Positions 52,401-63,882 of a stretch of 64,000 nt of DNA are shown in pieces (within the stretch, counting starts at the first letter, position 1; each line of letters begins with the position of its first letter). A program made the translations under genes and the position numbers. The notes under the pieces were generated by a model. The model saw only the letters and a list, made by a program, of their open reading frames with translations, searched no databases and was not told the origin of the DNA. This stretch comes from Choristoneura fumiferana (lineage: Eukaryota > Arthropoda > Insecta > Lepidoptera > Tortricidae), in NCBI RefSeq assembly GCF_025370935.1, contig NC_133479.1:14995213-15059212 (forward strand). The letters run 5' to 3'.

Positions 52401-54959
52401 AAGACCAAAACATAATAATACTACTTATTTTGTGTTCCAAATAAATGAAACATTTTAACGGATTTTTTGAAATTAGCTGTCTAGCCTGTATTTTGTTAGA
52501 ATTAATCTTCAACACATGATTGCTGGCAGTACTTGATTTTTTCATTGCCATGGTAGCTCTATATACGAGGTACCCAATCTCAAGACAATTCTACAACTGG
52601 CGATGGGTCTAAATTCACCGACATTTGGAGCTAACGGACAAAGGAATAAACAATTATAATGAAGAAAACTTCATGGTTTTTTTTTAGTTATTTTAGTTTT
52701 AGTTTTTTTTAGTTATAAATTATTGGTTCGTCTGTGTAGTTTTTAGGTTAGGAACCATTTTTCATAAGATGAAAAGACATGAGCTACGAGCAAAATAAAA
52801 ATAGGTTCGTGAAAAAAATTGTAAACAGTTTTCATAGTCAACATAGTTACTCAAAAACCAGTTTTGGTCCCACTTTAAATTTCAAACACCTTTTATGCAT
52901 ACTGCTCTTCAAAAAAAACAAAACCACTAAAATATTATTACAACCTATTTAATAACTTAACGCAACAGAAATTGATTAATATCGACACGCGTCAGCAAAA
53001 AAAATTAAACCCCACCTATTCATTGTACGAATTAATCAAATCATTCGAGATTCTTATCGCGAGTGTGTCTTTAAAATTAGAGCAGGATGGAACAATTGTT
53101 TTCTCTCGCCCACGAGCGCATTCCGGACTTGTTGGTATTTTTTTTTATTTTCTATAGATACGTATAACGGATTGTAATCATCTCATTGTGCGAGCTAAGA
53201 TGTATCTCTGGTGGGTACGGGTTGAACGAAAGTCCCAACAAAAAGGGTATAATACCTAATTATATTTCATTTACTGTGTTTATCGATAAATTGGCTATCG
53301 TTCTGAAATAAATATTGAACAAAATAGAGAAACTTTATTTTCAACTTACAAACTACAAACTTAGCACAAAAACTCACGAACCCACAAGCATTTATGACGT
53401 GTTTAAAAATACATATGAAAATAGTATCAATTTCTGAATCATTTGCCAGGATATAGCTAATAATATTTTCATTGTAAACAAACGCAACCTAGCCCATTTT
53501 TTAAACTTTATAATGATTTCGAATTTACCTCCATCCTGACGTTACCTACCTGGTTATCTTTTGAAACACGTACCTATAATTTCCAAAGAGACAATGCTTT
53601 TGTTCTAAGCAAAATACCTATCAGAGAAGGCATTGTCCAAAAAAAGAACAAACTCACTCATTGAATTTATAGTGATCATTAGTATTAGGTTAGTAAGCAT
53701 TTCACATGCGTAAGCGCAACGAGATTCCAAGAACGTACTTTCCTCAACCCATACCGAGATAGTCGATCGGATAAAACAACATATGTTTCTTCACCTAACG
53801 AATCTTCCCCGGTATAATGAGTACAACAATGTAAAGTGGGGCCTTATTTACATAATGTCAACTAAGTAGGTGTAGGTGTGTCACTCTATGAACACTCTAA
53901 TGTCATTAATCGAACGCCTTGGAATGTTATTGTTACACTGTATGTTATTTAACTGTGGACTTTTGATTGTATCTGTGGTTACTGATTATAATAGAGTTAT
54001 GTTTGATTTCTCTGCTGATTTCAAAGGATTACGTGTGTAACAGTTTTGATTCTATAGTACTTTTATGATTTTGTTATAAAGTCACATCAGAGTAAATTAT
54101 GGTCCGGTTCATCACGAATTTTTATAAAAAAAATATTGTTAAAAAATATTATCATCTGTATTAATCTACTGGAATAATAATCATCCTACGCAAATCTAGA
54201 AAAGTGTTATGCAGGTAAAGTACTAAAATATTTTTTATTTTGTTAAGTAGTTAGAAATATAAACTTCCACATAAAACTAAACAAGTATTTACATTTTCTT
54301 TTTTTTGTAGTAAAAATAATAAGTTTCGCAAAACAAGGTTGTCGCAAAATCTATATTTTACATAGCCTTGATGCAATTAATATTTTTATCATGTTATCAC
54401 AAAACATCCGAACGTTGAACGTGTGTTTAAAACAAGTCAGTGTCATAGAAAGCTGTAATCTTTGGTATATTTAAAATATATCGAAGTTTCTTGTAGTAGG
54501 GCACCAGATTGTAATTTAAACGTACCTACTCGTGTCTATAAGTAAATACTAACAGCTGGTCCAATTATTTTTATTGCCTTAATAAATTTCAAGGATCAAG
54601 AAGCTTCCATTTAAATACCACAAAATTAGGAAATTAATTAATTATACTTATGGTTATAATTTTTAAAAGCAAATGTCAAAGAGTATGGAGATGGTTTTCT
54701 GAATACAATGGTCAAGGATCGTCGGTCCTGACGCCCCGCTGCGCACGCGCATTCAGGAACAATGCATCATATATCCCTATACTTTAGGTTCAAGTTCGAA
54801 AATGTGTTTGCAGCGAAAGAAATTCCTTACAAAAATAAGATTAAAGCTTAAATAAAATCCCTTATGTAAATTTAATTTTGTAGATCGTCTTAGTGATTAT
54901 AAATTTTATATGTATTTTAAAAATAAATACCGTTCATTAAATAGTTGCCAAAATTTTTA
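52401..54959. other. 2.6 kb of non-coding DNA, nothing recognised
   Basis: AT-rich with several T- and A-runs. The frame 52972-53157 has no motif. Confidence 0.45.
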
Positions 54960-55315
54960 GGCTTCTGTCCGTAGTGACAATATCTATCTGTTTGTCTAGT
55001 TACACAGTAATTTCCATATGTCGCTATTATATTTACTCAAAAACAAATAGGGAGAGGAGATCAATGACATTTTGAAGGAAGGTACCTACCTATTTTTAAC
55101 CTCTGATAAGTTTTATCAAAATCGGTTCAGCCGTTTTTTAAATATAGAACTTAGAAGTGACACTGTCGGGGGTTTTCCAACTTTTTGTTGGTTATGTTAT
55201 CTATCAATCGGTCTACCTGTTTAAGAGCTACGGTGCCACAGACAAACACACAGAGACACATAGCGGTCAAACTTATAACACCCCTGTTTTTTCGTCTTGG
55301 GTTAAAAAGATGATT
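54960..55315 (+). repeat. Dispersed repeat J
   Basis: AAATCGGTTCAGCCGTTTTT, GGGGGTTTTCCAACTTTTTG, TTGGTTATGTTATCTATCAA then TCGGTCTACCTGTTTAAGAG, and ACTTATAACACCCCTGTTTT are landmarks of a common lepidopteran repeat. The frame 55157-55348 is a by-product. Confidence 0.65.
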
Positions 55316-55329
55316 TTAAGCCTACGTAG

Positions 55330-55470
55330 GTACAGCCACAAGCATTAATATCTGCGGAGCGGAGCGGAGCGTGTAAAAATATCTGACACGTCCTTGCGAC
55401 CCTAGAAATAGAGTCGTATCAGATATTTATGCACGTTTGTTGTGTCAGATAGTGGTGCTGGTGACTGTAC
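55330..55470 (-). mobile_element. Foldback repeat D, copy 3 (inverted)
   Basis: TACAGCCACAAGCATTAATA starts it and GTGCTGGTGACTGTAC ends it. The interior in complement gives GACGTGTCAGATATTTTTAC and ACGCTCCGC. The GCGGAGCGGAGCGGAGCG run at 55354-55371 is a local expansion absent from the other two copies. Confidence 0.65.
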
Positions 55471-55896
55471 TCGTCCCTGTGGCAGTATTGTCTAACGCGC
55501 AGGCGCTCGCGATCGTATTCACCATTTTAAGTTTAAACTACCTACCAATTAAATTAAAAACCTGTTCTACAAATTACATGTTAAAAGTACCGTATTCATT
55601 TTTAACTTTTACATATCACTTAATTAAAACTGAATAAATTTGTCTAAAACAAACAAACAGTAATTCAAACGTTAACTAAGAAAGACATCAGTTGATTTAC
55701 TGGGACCGTTAACTTTCTTAATTTATCACTTTAAGACCGCTTCGCTAAATCAACATTATTTTTATGGCCAACTTTTATTGGCAACTGATCTCTTGTTGAA
55801 TCATAAAGAACTATATTAGTACTTATAATGGCCATTTATAAGTTGAGTTAAAAATATTTTTCGATTATTTAAAGCTAAAAAAAAAACACCGTAAAC

Positions 55897-56127
55897 CTGC
55901 GTTTCCACCAGAGATGTGCGAGGGCACGTTCCGAGGAAGTGTTTGTCATGAACCAATAGAAAAGCTTACCGCTTATTTTTTTTCTTTTATATCTATCCTC
56001 GCTTAGCACATTTATGGTGGAAGCACCTCAACGGAAGGAGGATAGGTAAATGAAGCGTTTCTATTGTTTCATGACAAAGGCATCCCTCGCAACACATCCT
56101 CGCACATCTCTGGTGGAAACGCAAGGT
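55897..56127. mobile_element. MITE K, 231 bp
   Basis: TGCGTTTCCACCAGAGATGT then GCGAGG at the left matches CCTCGCACATCTCTGGTGGA then AACGCA in complement at the right. Second-level arms with TTGTCATGAACCAATAGAAA and TTTCTATTGTTTCATGACAA also pair. The flanks do not give a clear target-site duplication. Confidence 0.75.
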
Positions 56128-56639
56128 TAGATTTCAATGCCAAAAGGGAAATCTGTAGCACTTTATTGGATATTAGTTAATAAAATAAATAAATATCATG
56201 GGACACTGGACACCAATTGACCTAGTCCCAAACTAAGCAAAGCTTGTACTATGGGTATAGTTTGTTTTAGTTAAAATGACGAAAAGTACTTAAAACCAAC
56301 CAATTCCAACATCTATTGTTAAAGTATTGTAAAACAATTACAGGTGTGTCGGTACCTAGGCCCAAAGTATACTGTGAACAAACAATCTTGATAGTTTTGA
56401 TGTTGTTCGTCGGTATTACACTGCACAAAGTGCGTTTATATTGTTTCAAGTAGGGTTGTAAAACCGTGTGTCAGTGTGACGGTGGAAGCATTCTACACTT
56501 CCACTGAACATATAGTTAGTGTTTAGTATTGTAACTAAGGGACCCCATACATCCCTGTATTTCTTTTATTATTATTTTTGTATTTTTTTTCTTTTATTGT
56601 ATAATATAGTTTTTAAGTATTTTATTTGTAATTATATTT

Positions 56640-56800
56640 TTATGAAAAAATTACTTTCTGCCAAGTTTCTTGCGGCGCATTCTTCTTGGCAATGATGGTC
56701 TTTCCGAAAGCGCTGGTAGTTTAAAAAATGACGTGTAAAAGTGCCCATTGCGGCCTATTTACTGAATAAATCATTTGAATTTTTGAATTTTGAATTTTTT
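56640..56800 (+). mobile_element. Non-LTR 3' end with (TTTGAA)n-type tail
   Basis: CTGCCAAGTTTCTTGCGGCG, ATGATGGTCTTTCCGAAAGC, GCTGGTAGTTTAAAAAATGA, TATTTACTGAATAAATCATT, then TTGAATTTTTGAATTTTG. This is a classical lepidopteran LINE 3' UTR and tail. It lies inside the TIR element at 56258. Confidence 0.75.
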
Positions 56801-56841
56801 GTATACTGTGTCAAAATCACTTTGTACAATTTTTGAATAGA

Positions 56842-57040
56842 AGCCATAAGAATATGCGATGTGTATTAGTGTTCTATTGATTTATTATGTATCATAATGA
56901 CAATTTAAATATTAATTATATTTAATGTTAACTATAAGAATATCTAATATGTATTAGTGTTGATTTATTATATACTACTAAAGTTTAAATTTTATTTAAT
57001 GTTATTAGTAGCCATAAGAATATGAACTATGTATTTTTTT
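56842..57040 (+). repeat. Diverged tandem repeat, about 80-90 bp unit, 2.4 copies
   Basis: CCATAAGAATATGCGATGTG, CTATAAGAATATCTAATATG and CCATAAGAATATGAACTATG recur at about 56845, 56933 and 57011. TTTAATGTTA lies at the end of the first two units. Confidence 0.6.
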
Positions 57041-57398
57041 CATCCTTTTTGCATTACAATATAGACGGTTTAAAAAATCTTTCAATTTAAAGATCAAGAA
57101 GGGTTGAGCTACTCCAGTACACGTGCCACACTTCGGTCAGTTTTATTATGTCTCTTTGTTATCTTTTCCTTTCATATTTAGCAACAAAAGAAGTTGTAAA
57201 ATCCCATGTTAAGTGCATTTTCGTCATTTTAACTGAAACAAACTACGAACGAATAAACATACTTAAATACAGTTTAAACATCCAAGACCCGAGAACAAAC
57301 ATTCGTATTATTCATACAAATACCTGCCTCGGCCGAGAATTGAACCCGGGACCTCAAGCTTCGTAGTCAGGTTCTCTAACCACTTGGCCATCATGTCG

Positions 57399-58389
57399 AC
57401 TCGGTCGGTCCCTAGATTTAAGCTTATGTCAAGCATATTATTAAGTATATATTCTTAACCATCCTTCATTCTCTGTTTTGCTCGCGTAAACCATTAAACC
57501 TGGCAGTCACAGACTGGAAGTTTATAAAATATACTATACAGACGCATTATTAGTATTATTACAGTCGTCCGCACGATGGTAGCTTCGAAGTTATACGTAA
57601 CAAATTGTCACACACCTAAACAAATGAAGTACAATATCAATCATTCACCACATTTCCACAGCAATTCAATTGTTTAGAATCATTCGCATTTTCATTCATT
57701 CGTTCATGAGTGAATCATTAGAAATTAAAACATGGCTAATGCATTATGGTGGGACAACGGTGGCGGGCCGGACACCAAGTCTTGTTTCTAGTAAGCGTCC
57801 ATAATAGATTAAGCTCTATTTCAATGGGATTTGCTAACAGTTGAGTGTTGAGTTAGTTTGGTCGGCTTGTATTTATTGTATTAAGCCTTTCTAAAGTAAG
57901 TATGTTGGACCACCCGGTTGCTTTGAAGGTGTGCTCCACCTTACGCTTATTAAGACGGATTAAATTAAGTTTAAATTAAAAACATTTGCATTGGTTGGTA
58001 GACGCTGCACCCAACATAAACCCTTCTTTTCATTTATTATTGTGTTACAAATAACTCCAAAAGTACACTATTTTATTATCTGTAAATGTCTTCTACATTT
58101 TTTATGCTCAAAACGCTCTTCCTGCCCAATAATAACAATAATAAATACACAAGATCAAAACTACTCGGACCGTCCTTGACTCGAATCGCGAGGTGAATCA
58201 TTTCATTTTGTAGTTTCATATTTGAGACATTTTAAGATTGGACTAATTTATAGTTAAATTACGAGTATCTCTAGTTTTAAAATGGTTAATTGTACTCATT
58301 ATCATATTGTCTTCAATATTAATCACAGCCGATCTTAGACACGCCAATGAAATAATTTGATTCACAAATTGATACAGTCATTATTGTAT
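57399..58389. other. Non-coding, nothing recognised
   Basis: Includes CATTCATTCGTTCATGAG-type simple sequence near 57692. The frame 57991-58179 has no motif. Confidence 0.45.
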
Positions 58390-58560
58390 TATATACTACT
58401 AGCTTTGTCAAGCACTTTTTCATACGCGGAAGAATAAAACTTGGCTAATTCTCCATCCCGTAATCATGTTGAAAAATCCTCTAGTCAACTATAAGATCCT
58501 CAAAAAATATCCGCCAAATTTCAAGCTTTAGCTCCAGTGGTTTATTACTCTTTTATAGAT
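58390..58560 (+). repeat. Old partial repeat B
   Basis: ATACTACTAGCTTTGTCAAG, GGAAGAATAAAACTTGGC and AAATTTCAAGCTTTAGCTCC then AGTGG follow the layout of repeat B but are strongly diverged. Confidence 0.35.
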
Positions 58561-61429
58561 GTACAATAAATCATCGCTTTAATATGTTTAAAAAATAACT
58601 ATCGTCTCCGAGTGAGACAGTTATATCAGAATCAAACAGATGCCCAGTGACCAAATGGAGTGTTACGCTGTTATGAATGAAGCGCCTTCGGGCACCACTT
58701 ATCGCTATTTTTCGATGGCATACATCATTATTACGCGCTCAAGTCCTGACTCTACACAATAATTAATGATTGGGTGACACTGGAGTAATACAAACAAATG
58801 AAAATGGGAACTATACACAGTCTTACATAAGTACAAAGTTCAATAACTTGCCAAGGAACTACATGAACTACATTAAGATTCAATTTTAGATACTACATTA
58901 TTCCAAAAAAGTTACAAACCTGTATCTAGCAAAGTCCAATTTCAAGCGATAGACAAATGAATGATAGCCTATTTAAACGCTTTTTTGGATTAGGGGATTA
59001 AAATAGATCAATTTTTTTTTTTAGATTGTTTGCCAAAACTCTATTCCTGATATTCCACGTGAACCATTGGATTTAGTTAACTATCATGGAGGTAATTAAA
59101 ATATTGTTCTACTTGTGTAGTTAGATAAGGTGCATTTTTACTCTAGTTTAATATACAAAAATATCGAATTATGAACAAACAAACAAATAAATAATACACT
59201 TTGGTGATAGTGTGCTTGCGCTTGCCAATATTCCGTACTCATTATTAATGATATCTACTCACAACAATATTAATGTGCAGTAAACAAATAAAGAAGTTCA
59301 CACGTAGGTACAGATAGCGTTTTAATAAATAAAAAATTTAGTGTACGCAGCTGCAATGTGAGGGTTCCGTTCATTGATTATAAGTATTCACATTTTTTTT
59401 TTCAATTTGTTTTGTATGTTTCATCGTATTATGTATTTTTAAATTATGATATTCGGAAACCACATCGTCCTTACACAAGAACATTGTGACATTGCGAGTT
59501 AAACAAAAGCTTGTGAAAATGGTTTACAAATATCCAGGACATACATATCTCAATATACGTATGACATATGCACTTACCTGAATATTTAAAATCATTAGAT
59601 GGTGCGAAATTAAAAAAAAAATTGTAACAATTTTTAGTGTGCGAGTGCTTTTATGATATTAATGAATACTTTTTAAAAAAATATTAGAATTCATGTAAAA
59701 TTAATAAATATATTTAACTAATAAATTGTACGACCGAAATGGGCAAACTGTTGAAACTTCTCATGCACAAATGTTAACATAATTTGTACACGGTTTGAAA
59801 CAATAAATGTTTCTTATTTCTTATATTTTATTAATATGCAAATGAAGTTAAATACAAGCTTTTAATTTTTAAAACACTCAACATTAGAAGTAAAGCGATA
59901 AATGGAACCCTAAAAACCATTACGCGTAAGGCACGAGCGCATCTGCCTGTATTTGCATAGTCGCTGATTGGGATGCAAGATTAATTCCTATAATATTTTT
60001 TGTCTTGATCCTTCATTTAGGTGCAATCATGCTGTTGCAGAAAAAAATGATCATTATCATACTTCAGCCCTTAAGCTATTTTTTCAGACAAACAAAAGGG
60101 TGCTTGTTTGTTATTAGGTTCGGGGCGATAATGTAATGCAATTACCTTTTTTTAAGTAAAAAAACGCCGAAATTCATTATTCAAATCCGCCAGCTGAATA
60201 AGCGGGGGATCATAATCATTAGGGCTTACGAAGTTTAGGATATTAACATTTTCCTAGAATCATAAATCTGAATAAGTAACGTCAAATATTTGTAAAAAAC
60301 AAAGCTTTGCATTTTTAACGTTTTTCATATTTGCGGGGTGATTAAGTGTGAAATTTACTTCTTTTCATGAGCTATTTTCTATTAAATAATTGATGATGCA
60401 GGCGTTACTTTACATCAATGAATTATAACGTTTAAAAAACTATTTATTTTCGTTACAATTTTTACTGTCTTGATTTGAAATTGCAAGTCAAGTTTGATTC
60501 AATTACATCCGTTGGAAATTCAAATGATGAAACTTATTAGTACTAAATAATGTCTTTATATAGAAGTGTTCATTTTTGCAACTAAATTAACATTAGTATC
60601 AGTTTATGTAACTTTTCTTAAGTCCGATTACGATTTGATTCAATCTATACTATATATATTATATGATAGGTAATAGTTTGATATTGCATCAGGATGAAAA
60701 ATTTACATTAACCCATCTAAAACAGCGTAAAAATACACTTGGGGCCTGAGATCACGTTTTGTGATCTAGTTGGTATTAATTTCAGCATTTTTACAAGCAT
60801 TTATTTAATTTAGGTACAATGTTGTATGTTGAGGTCAAATTTCAAGATCTGGACCTTTTTTATTACAGTCAACGAAAACATTCATAAAACAGCATGAATT
60901 AAAAAAAAGTTATGAAAAATATACAAGGAGCTTCAACCTTTATGTAGCTGCAGCTTGTTAACTTATAAGCAATACAATAGTCTATAAAACCACAAGGCAA
61001 CAATTCCAATTAACCCTTCACAAATTGTCTCGACGCATATTCAAATATTTTGACCCCAGGCACGAAGTAATCCTCGTTCAACATTCATATTTATTACATC
61101 GCGCGTGTAAGCGGCCGTAATATAATAAAGCCTTTCAACCCTTTCACTGCTAAGAGAAAGGACTGCTAATGGTCTTATTTCGCCTAATGATGCCCTTGCA
61201 GCAGAGGGTTACTGTTGCGAGATGAAGCGATAAGTCAGCGTATGAATTCACTCGTTCTCTTAGAGAGTAAACCAACTGGAGGTGTCATGGGCACCGAATT
61301 AAAATAAAATATGTAGAATAGCTAAATTGGGCTTCCTAAAAAAAACTAAGTAACTATTCTGTCAGTTAGATTATCCAAAAATATTGGACATGTTTTTTTT
61401 TCTTTTGCCAATAAATCAAATATGATAAT
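58561..61429. other. 2.9 kb of AT-rich non-coding DNA
   Basis: No frame in my list falls here and I see no repeat with clear ends. Slightly GC-richer, repeat-free stretches at 60010-60240 and 61060-61270 could be regulatory but carry no motif I would defend. Confidence 0.5.
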
Positions 61430-61545
61430 GATACGAGTACATAAAAATGATGATGAGAGCTATAGTTCCACGTGACATCACCCCCACTCCCGCACTTTGA
61501 CGCTTTAAAGCTTCAGCTTTGTAATGTTTTGTTTGGTTGACAAAA
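61430..61545 (+). repeat. TGACGTCAC-CCCCCACTC repeat, copy 3
   Basis: CCACGTGACATCACCCCCAC then TCCCGCACTTTGACGCTTTA. It is the most diverged of the three copies. Confidence 0.4.
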
Positions 61546-61739
61546 GAAAAAATCGTGTAATAATATATTTTTTTTCGATAATCTGACGAATTTAATAGAA
61601 TAACATTTTTTTGATTAACATTTTTTATCCGGGAAACTACCTAATTATGATCAAAATATAACCGATTACGTTTCTAAGCGTTACTTTTCAGACAATATTA
61701 ATTAAGCTTTGTGTGAAGCTTAAACGCCTCCTTCGGGCC

Positions 61740-62240
61740 CATTGGCAAGAGGATCTACAACTTCTACAACTTGCAATTACGTCTATTAAAAACGATTGTA
61801 CCCCTAAAGATTAAATATAAATATAAAAACAACTATGAAAATCTATTTAGGTTCTGCAGAGTGATGTCCGTATTCGATAAAGTAATTATAACCATAGTAA
61901 CTCAGTACAACACTAAACTGCCTCACCTGAGTAAAAAAACAAGACCTGGCTATTTACGTAGTCTGCCTAACTATCCTGCCTATATAAAACCAAGGTGTAA
62001 CAATATATATGGCCAAAGAGTATGGACGAGCATATTGCCCAGTATTTTAAATGGATTTCCAAGTAAACTACAAATAAAACTGGAAAATGTACCCGGTAAT
62101 CAGATAAGACGTGTCCTCAAGCGATATTTCCTAACTAAATAAATTAACTACCAAATGTCTATTCTACCTATTGTGCTCATAAATAATTTTATATTGTATT
62201 AATACTAACAATTAATAATAAAACAATAACTAATTGTATT
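61740..62240 (+). pseudogene. LINE reverse transcriptase C-terminus plus 3' UTR
   Basis: A 123-codon frame (61771-62142) includes NIYGQRVWTSILPSILNGFP, then LENVPGNQIRRVLKRYFLTK. This is the layout of the end of CR1/Jockey-type ORF2: YGQRxFxxxxPxLWNxLP, later FKxxLKxYL. The stop is followed by an AT-rich 3' UTR with TAATAATAAAACAATAAC. The RT core (FADD) and endonuclease are absent, so the copy is 5' truncated. The frame could also be unrelated; the match is by motif only. It has no S1- or S2-like tail. Confidence 0.5.
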
Positions 62241-62433
62241 AAAGCTCCTTAACTCCAATAATCTTTCATACCCGAATTAAGATTAGAAGTTAAGCCATGT
62301 AATCTAAACAGAAATAATTTTCAGAGAAATAAACAGTTTAAATTTTAATATTTTTTTTAAGACAAGTCACCCCGAGTCCCGTACGCCGTCCTAAATGCCA
62401 TCAGAAGCTAATAGCCAAAATCTATCTATCTGT

Positions 62434-62669
62434 GGTTAGAGAACCAAACTACGAATCTTGAGGTCCCGGGTTCGATTCCCGGCCGGGGTAGATATTTGTA
62501 TGAATAATACTAATGTTTTTTCTTGGGTCTTAGAAGAATGTATTTATGTAAGTATTTATCTATATAAGTAAGTTTATCCGTTGCCTAGTATCCATAGCAC
62601 AAGCTTTTGCTTAGTTTGGAACTAGGTCAATTGGTGTCAAGTGTCTCATGATATTTATTTTATTTATCA
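62434..62669 (+). mobile_element. SINE S1, 5'-truncated
   Basis: Starts inside the A-box (GTGGTTAGAGAACCAAACTA), then B-box GGTTCGATTCC, CCGGCCGGGGTAGATATTTG, TAAGTTTATCCGTTGCCTAG, GGAACTAGGTCAATTGGTGT and an ATTT-type tail. The first A-box half is missing. Confidence 0.85.
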
Positions 62670-63559
62670 AAAAACCCCAATCACTTATGCTTTACGCACA
62701 TATTCACGCCTGTATGATCGCTAGTCTTGTATTTTTCTACAAAGGGATAGCATCGTTGTTGACGTCTCCTGTTGGTTTAATGTTCTACGAGTACGCTTGC
62801 TCCTGTTCAGTATTCCGGGTGCGTTCCGCGGCTATTGTATGACTTAGATCCATCAGCATGTTTAGAAAATGGTTAAGCGGCGAGCTGTTCTTAATTGCAA
62901 TTGTTTTATGAAATTGGTCGCCGATGTGTAATAATTATTACGTGCGCTTTCTCTCAATAAATTCCTTTGGACCTAGTAATGAAGCCATGAAATATATCTC
63001 GCTGGCGATCGCATTCACTGTCTCTCTCTACTCTATACCGTGTGACAGAAAGAAGTGGTGAAAACGATTGTGATTTCAAGTTCGTTAGACAACAAGGCAT
63101 CTTGTTTAAAATGTAATTAAATTTGAGAGCTTGAAACAGGCTGTGCCTAGTTATTAAATGTTGCTCAACGCTAATTAAGTTAAGTTGTATAAGAATAGTT
63201 TATCAAAAAGAACTGGTTAAAGTAGAACTTTATAATGGTTACAATACTCGTAATGATGCAAAATACTAGGTACGATAAATAAAAAAAGACTTTAAAACAC
63301 GTTACTTCTGATTAAAACAAACATGTATAAGTTGCTATCCTTGAGCGTCACTTTCACTTGCTTAAAAAGAAAACTATCAAAAATAAAATGGAGATTATTT
63401 CAGAAGAAAAACCTTTGTACTCCATAGACAAATACATCTATGGATGGAATACAGAGAAGTAGGTATTAAAATAGGTGAAGTGTTGAAGACTGTGTACTTT
63501 TATTTAATATCTGTGTGACATATTGTTAACGTCTAACTTGCTAAATATAATGCATGTTA
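62670..63559. other. Non-coding, nothing recognised
   Basis: The frame 62648-62842 begins in the SINE tail. The region 62990-63070 has CTCTCTCTACTCTATACCG-type simple sequence. Confidence 0.4.
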
Positions 63560-63882
63560 CATCCTACTAATATATAAATGTGAAAGTTTGTGAGTGAGTG
63601 AGTATGACACTCCTTCACGCTGAAACGGCTGGACGGATTTGGATGAAATTAGGTATATAGATAGCTGGACATCTGGAATAAGACATATAAGGATAAAATC
63701 TCGAACGACCGCTGGGCTTAGAGTCATGAGATTTGACATGATCGTTTTTAATGTAACGTCAATGAAACCACGATTTACTTTTCGGGAATTCCCACGGGAA
63801 TTTTTAAAAATCTCGAAATTCCAATTCGGCTGCTGGATCTCGTAATGGTTTACGTGTACGAAGCCGCGGGTAAAGACTAGTA
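63560..63882 (-). repeat. Repeat B relative, minus strand
   Basis: ATCCTACTAATATATAAATG then TGAAAGTTTGTGAGTGAGTG starts it, in complement to the CATTTATAATATTAGTGGGAT end of the copy at 17336. CTGAAACGGCTGGACGGATT, GGAATTCCCACGGGAATTTT and GAAGCCGCGGGTAAAGACTA then GTA follow. The frames 63557-63739 and 63639-63845 are by-products. Confidence 0.7.

Larger units (their letters stand above)
56258..57245. mobile_element. 988-bp TIR element inserted in SINE S1
   Basis: The left end TAGTTTGTTTTAGTTAAAAT then GACGAAAA (56258-56285) is matched, with one mismatch in 28, by the complement of the right end (57218-57245). TA lies at both outer edges (56258-56259 and 57244-57245). It could be the target-site duplication, in which case the element proper starts GTTTG. 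There is no transposase; it carries a LINE 3' end and a diverged tandem repeat. I do not recognise the family. Confidence 0.7.
56175..57398 (-). mobile_element. SINE S1 split by a TIR element
   Basis: The 3' half (56175-56257) reads AATATCATGGGACACTGGAC, CACCAATTGACCTAGTCCCA, AACTAAGCAAAGCTTGTACT, then ATGGG. The 5' half (57246-57398) resumes with GAATAAACATACTTAAATAC, CAAGACCCGAGAACAAACAT, TGAACCCGGGACCTCAAGCT and CACTTGGCCATC. Only about 10 bases of the S1 sequence (CTAGGCAACG region) are altered at the join. The frame 57148-57366 ends in the SINE head. Confidence 0.75.

Noticed and set aside
52165..52551. 128-codon minus-strand frame as a gene
   Set aside because: It crosses the ORF2 tail at 52280-52400 in a different frame from the one that carries the conserved motif.
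36978..53720. Shared 14-mer ATGCGTAAGCGCAA at about 36978 and 53707 as a regulatory site pair
   Set aside because: In 64 kb about a dozen or more identical 14-mer pairs are expected by chance, and the flanks do not align.
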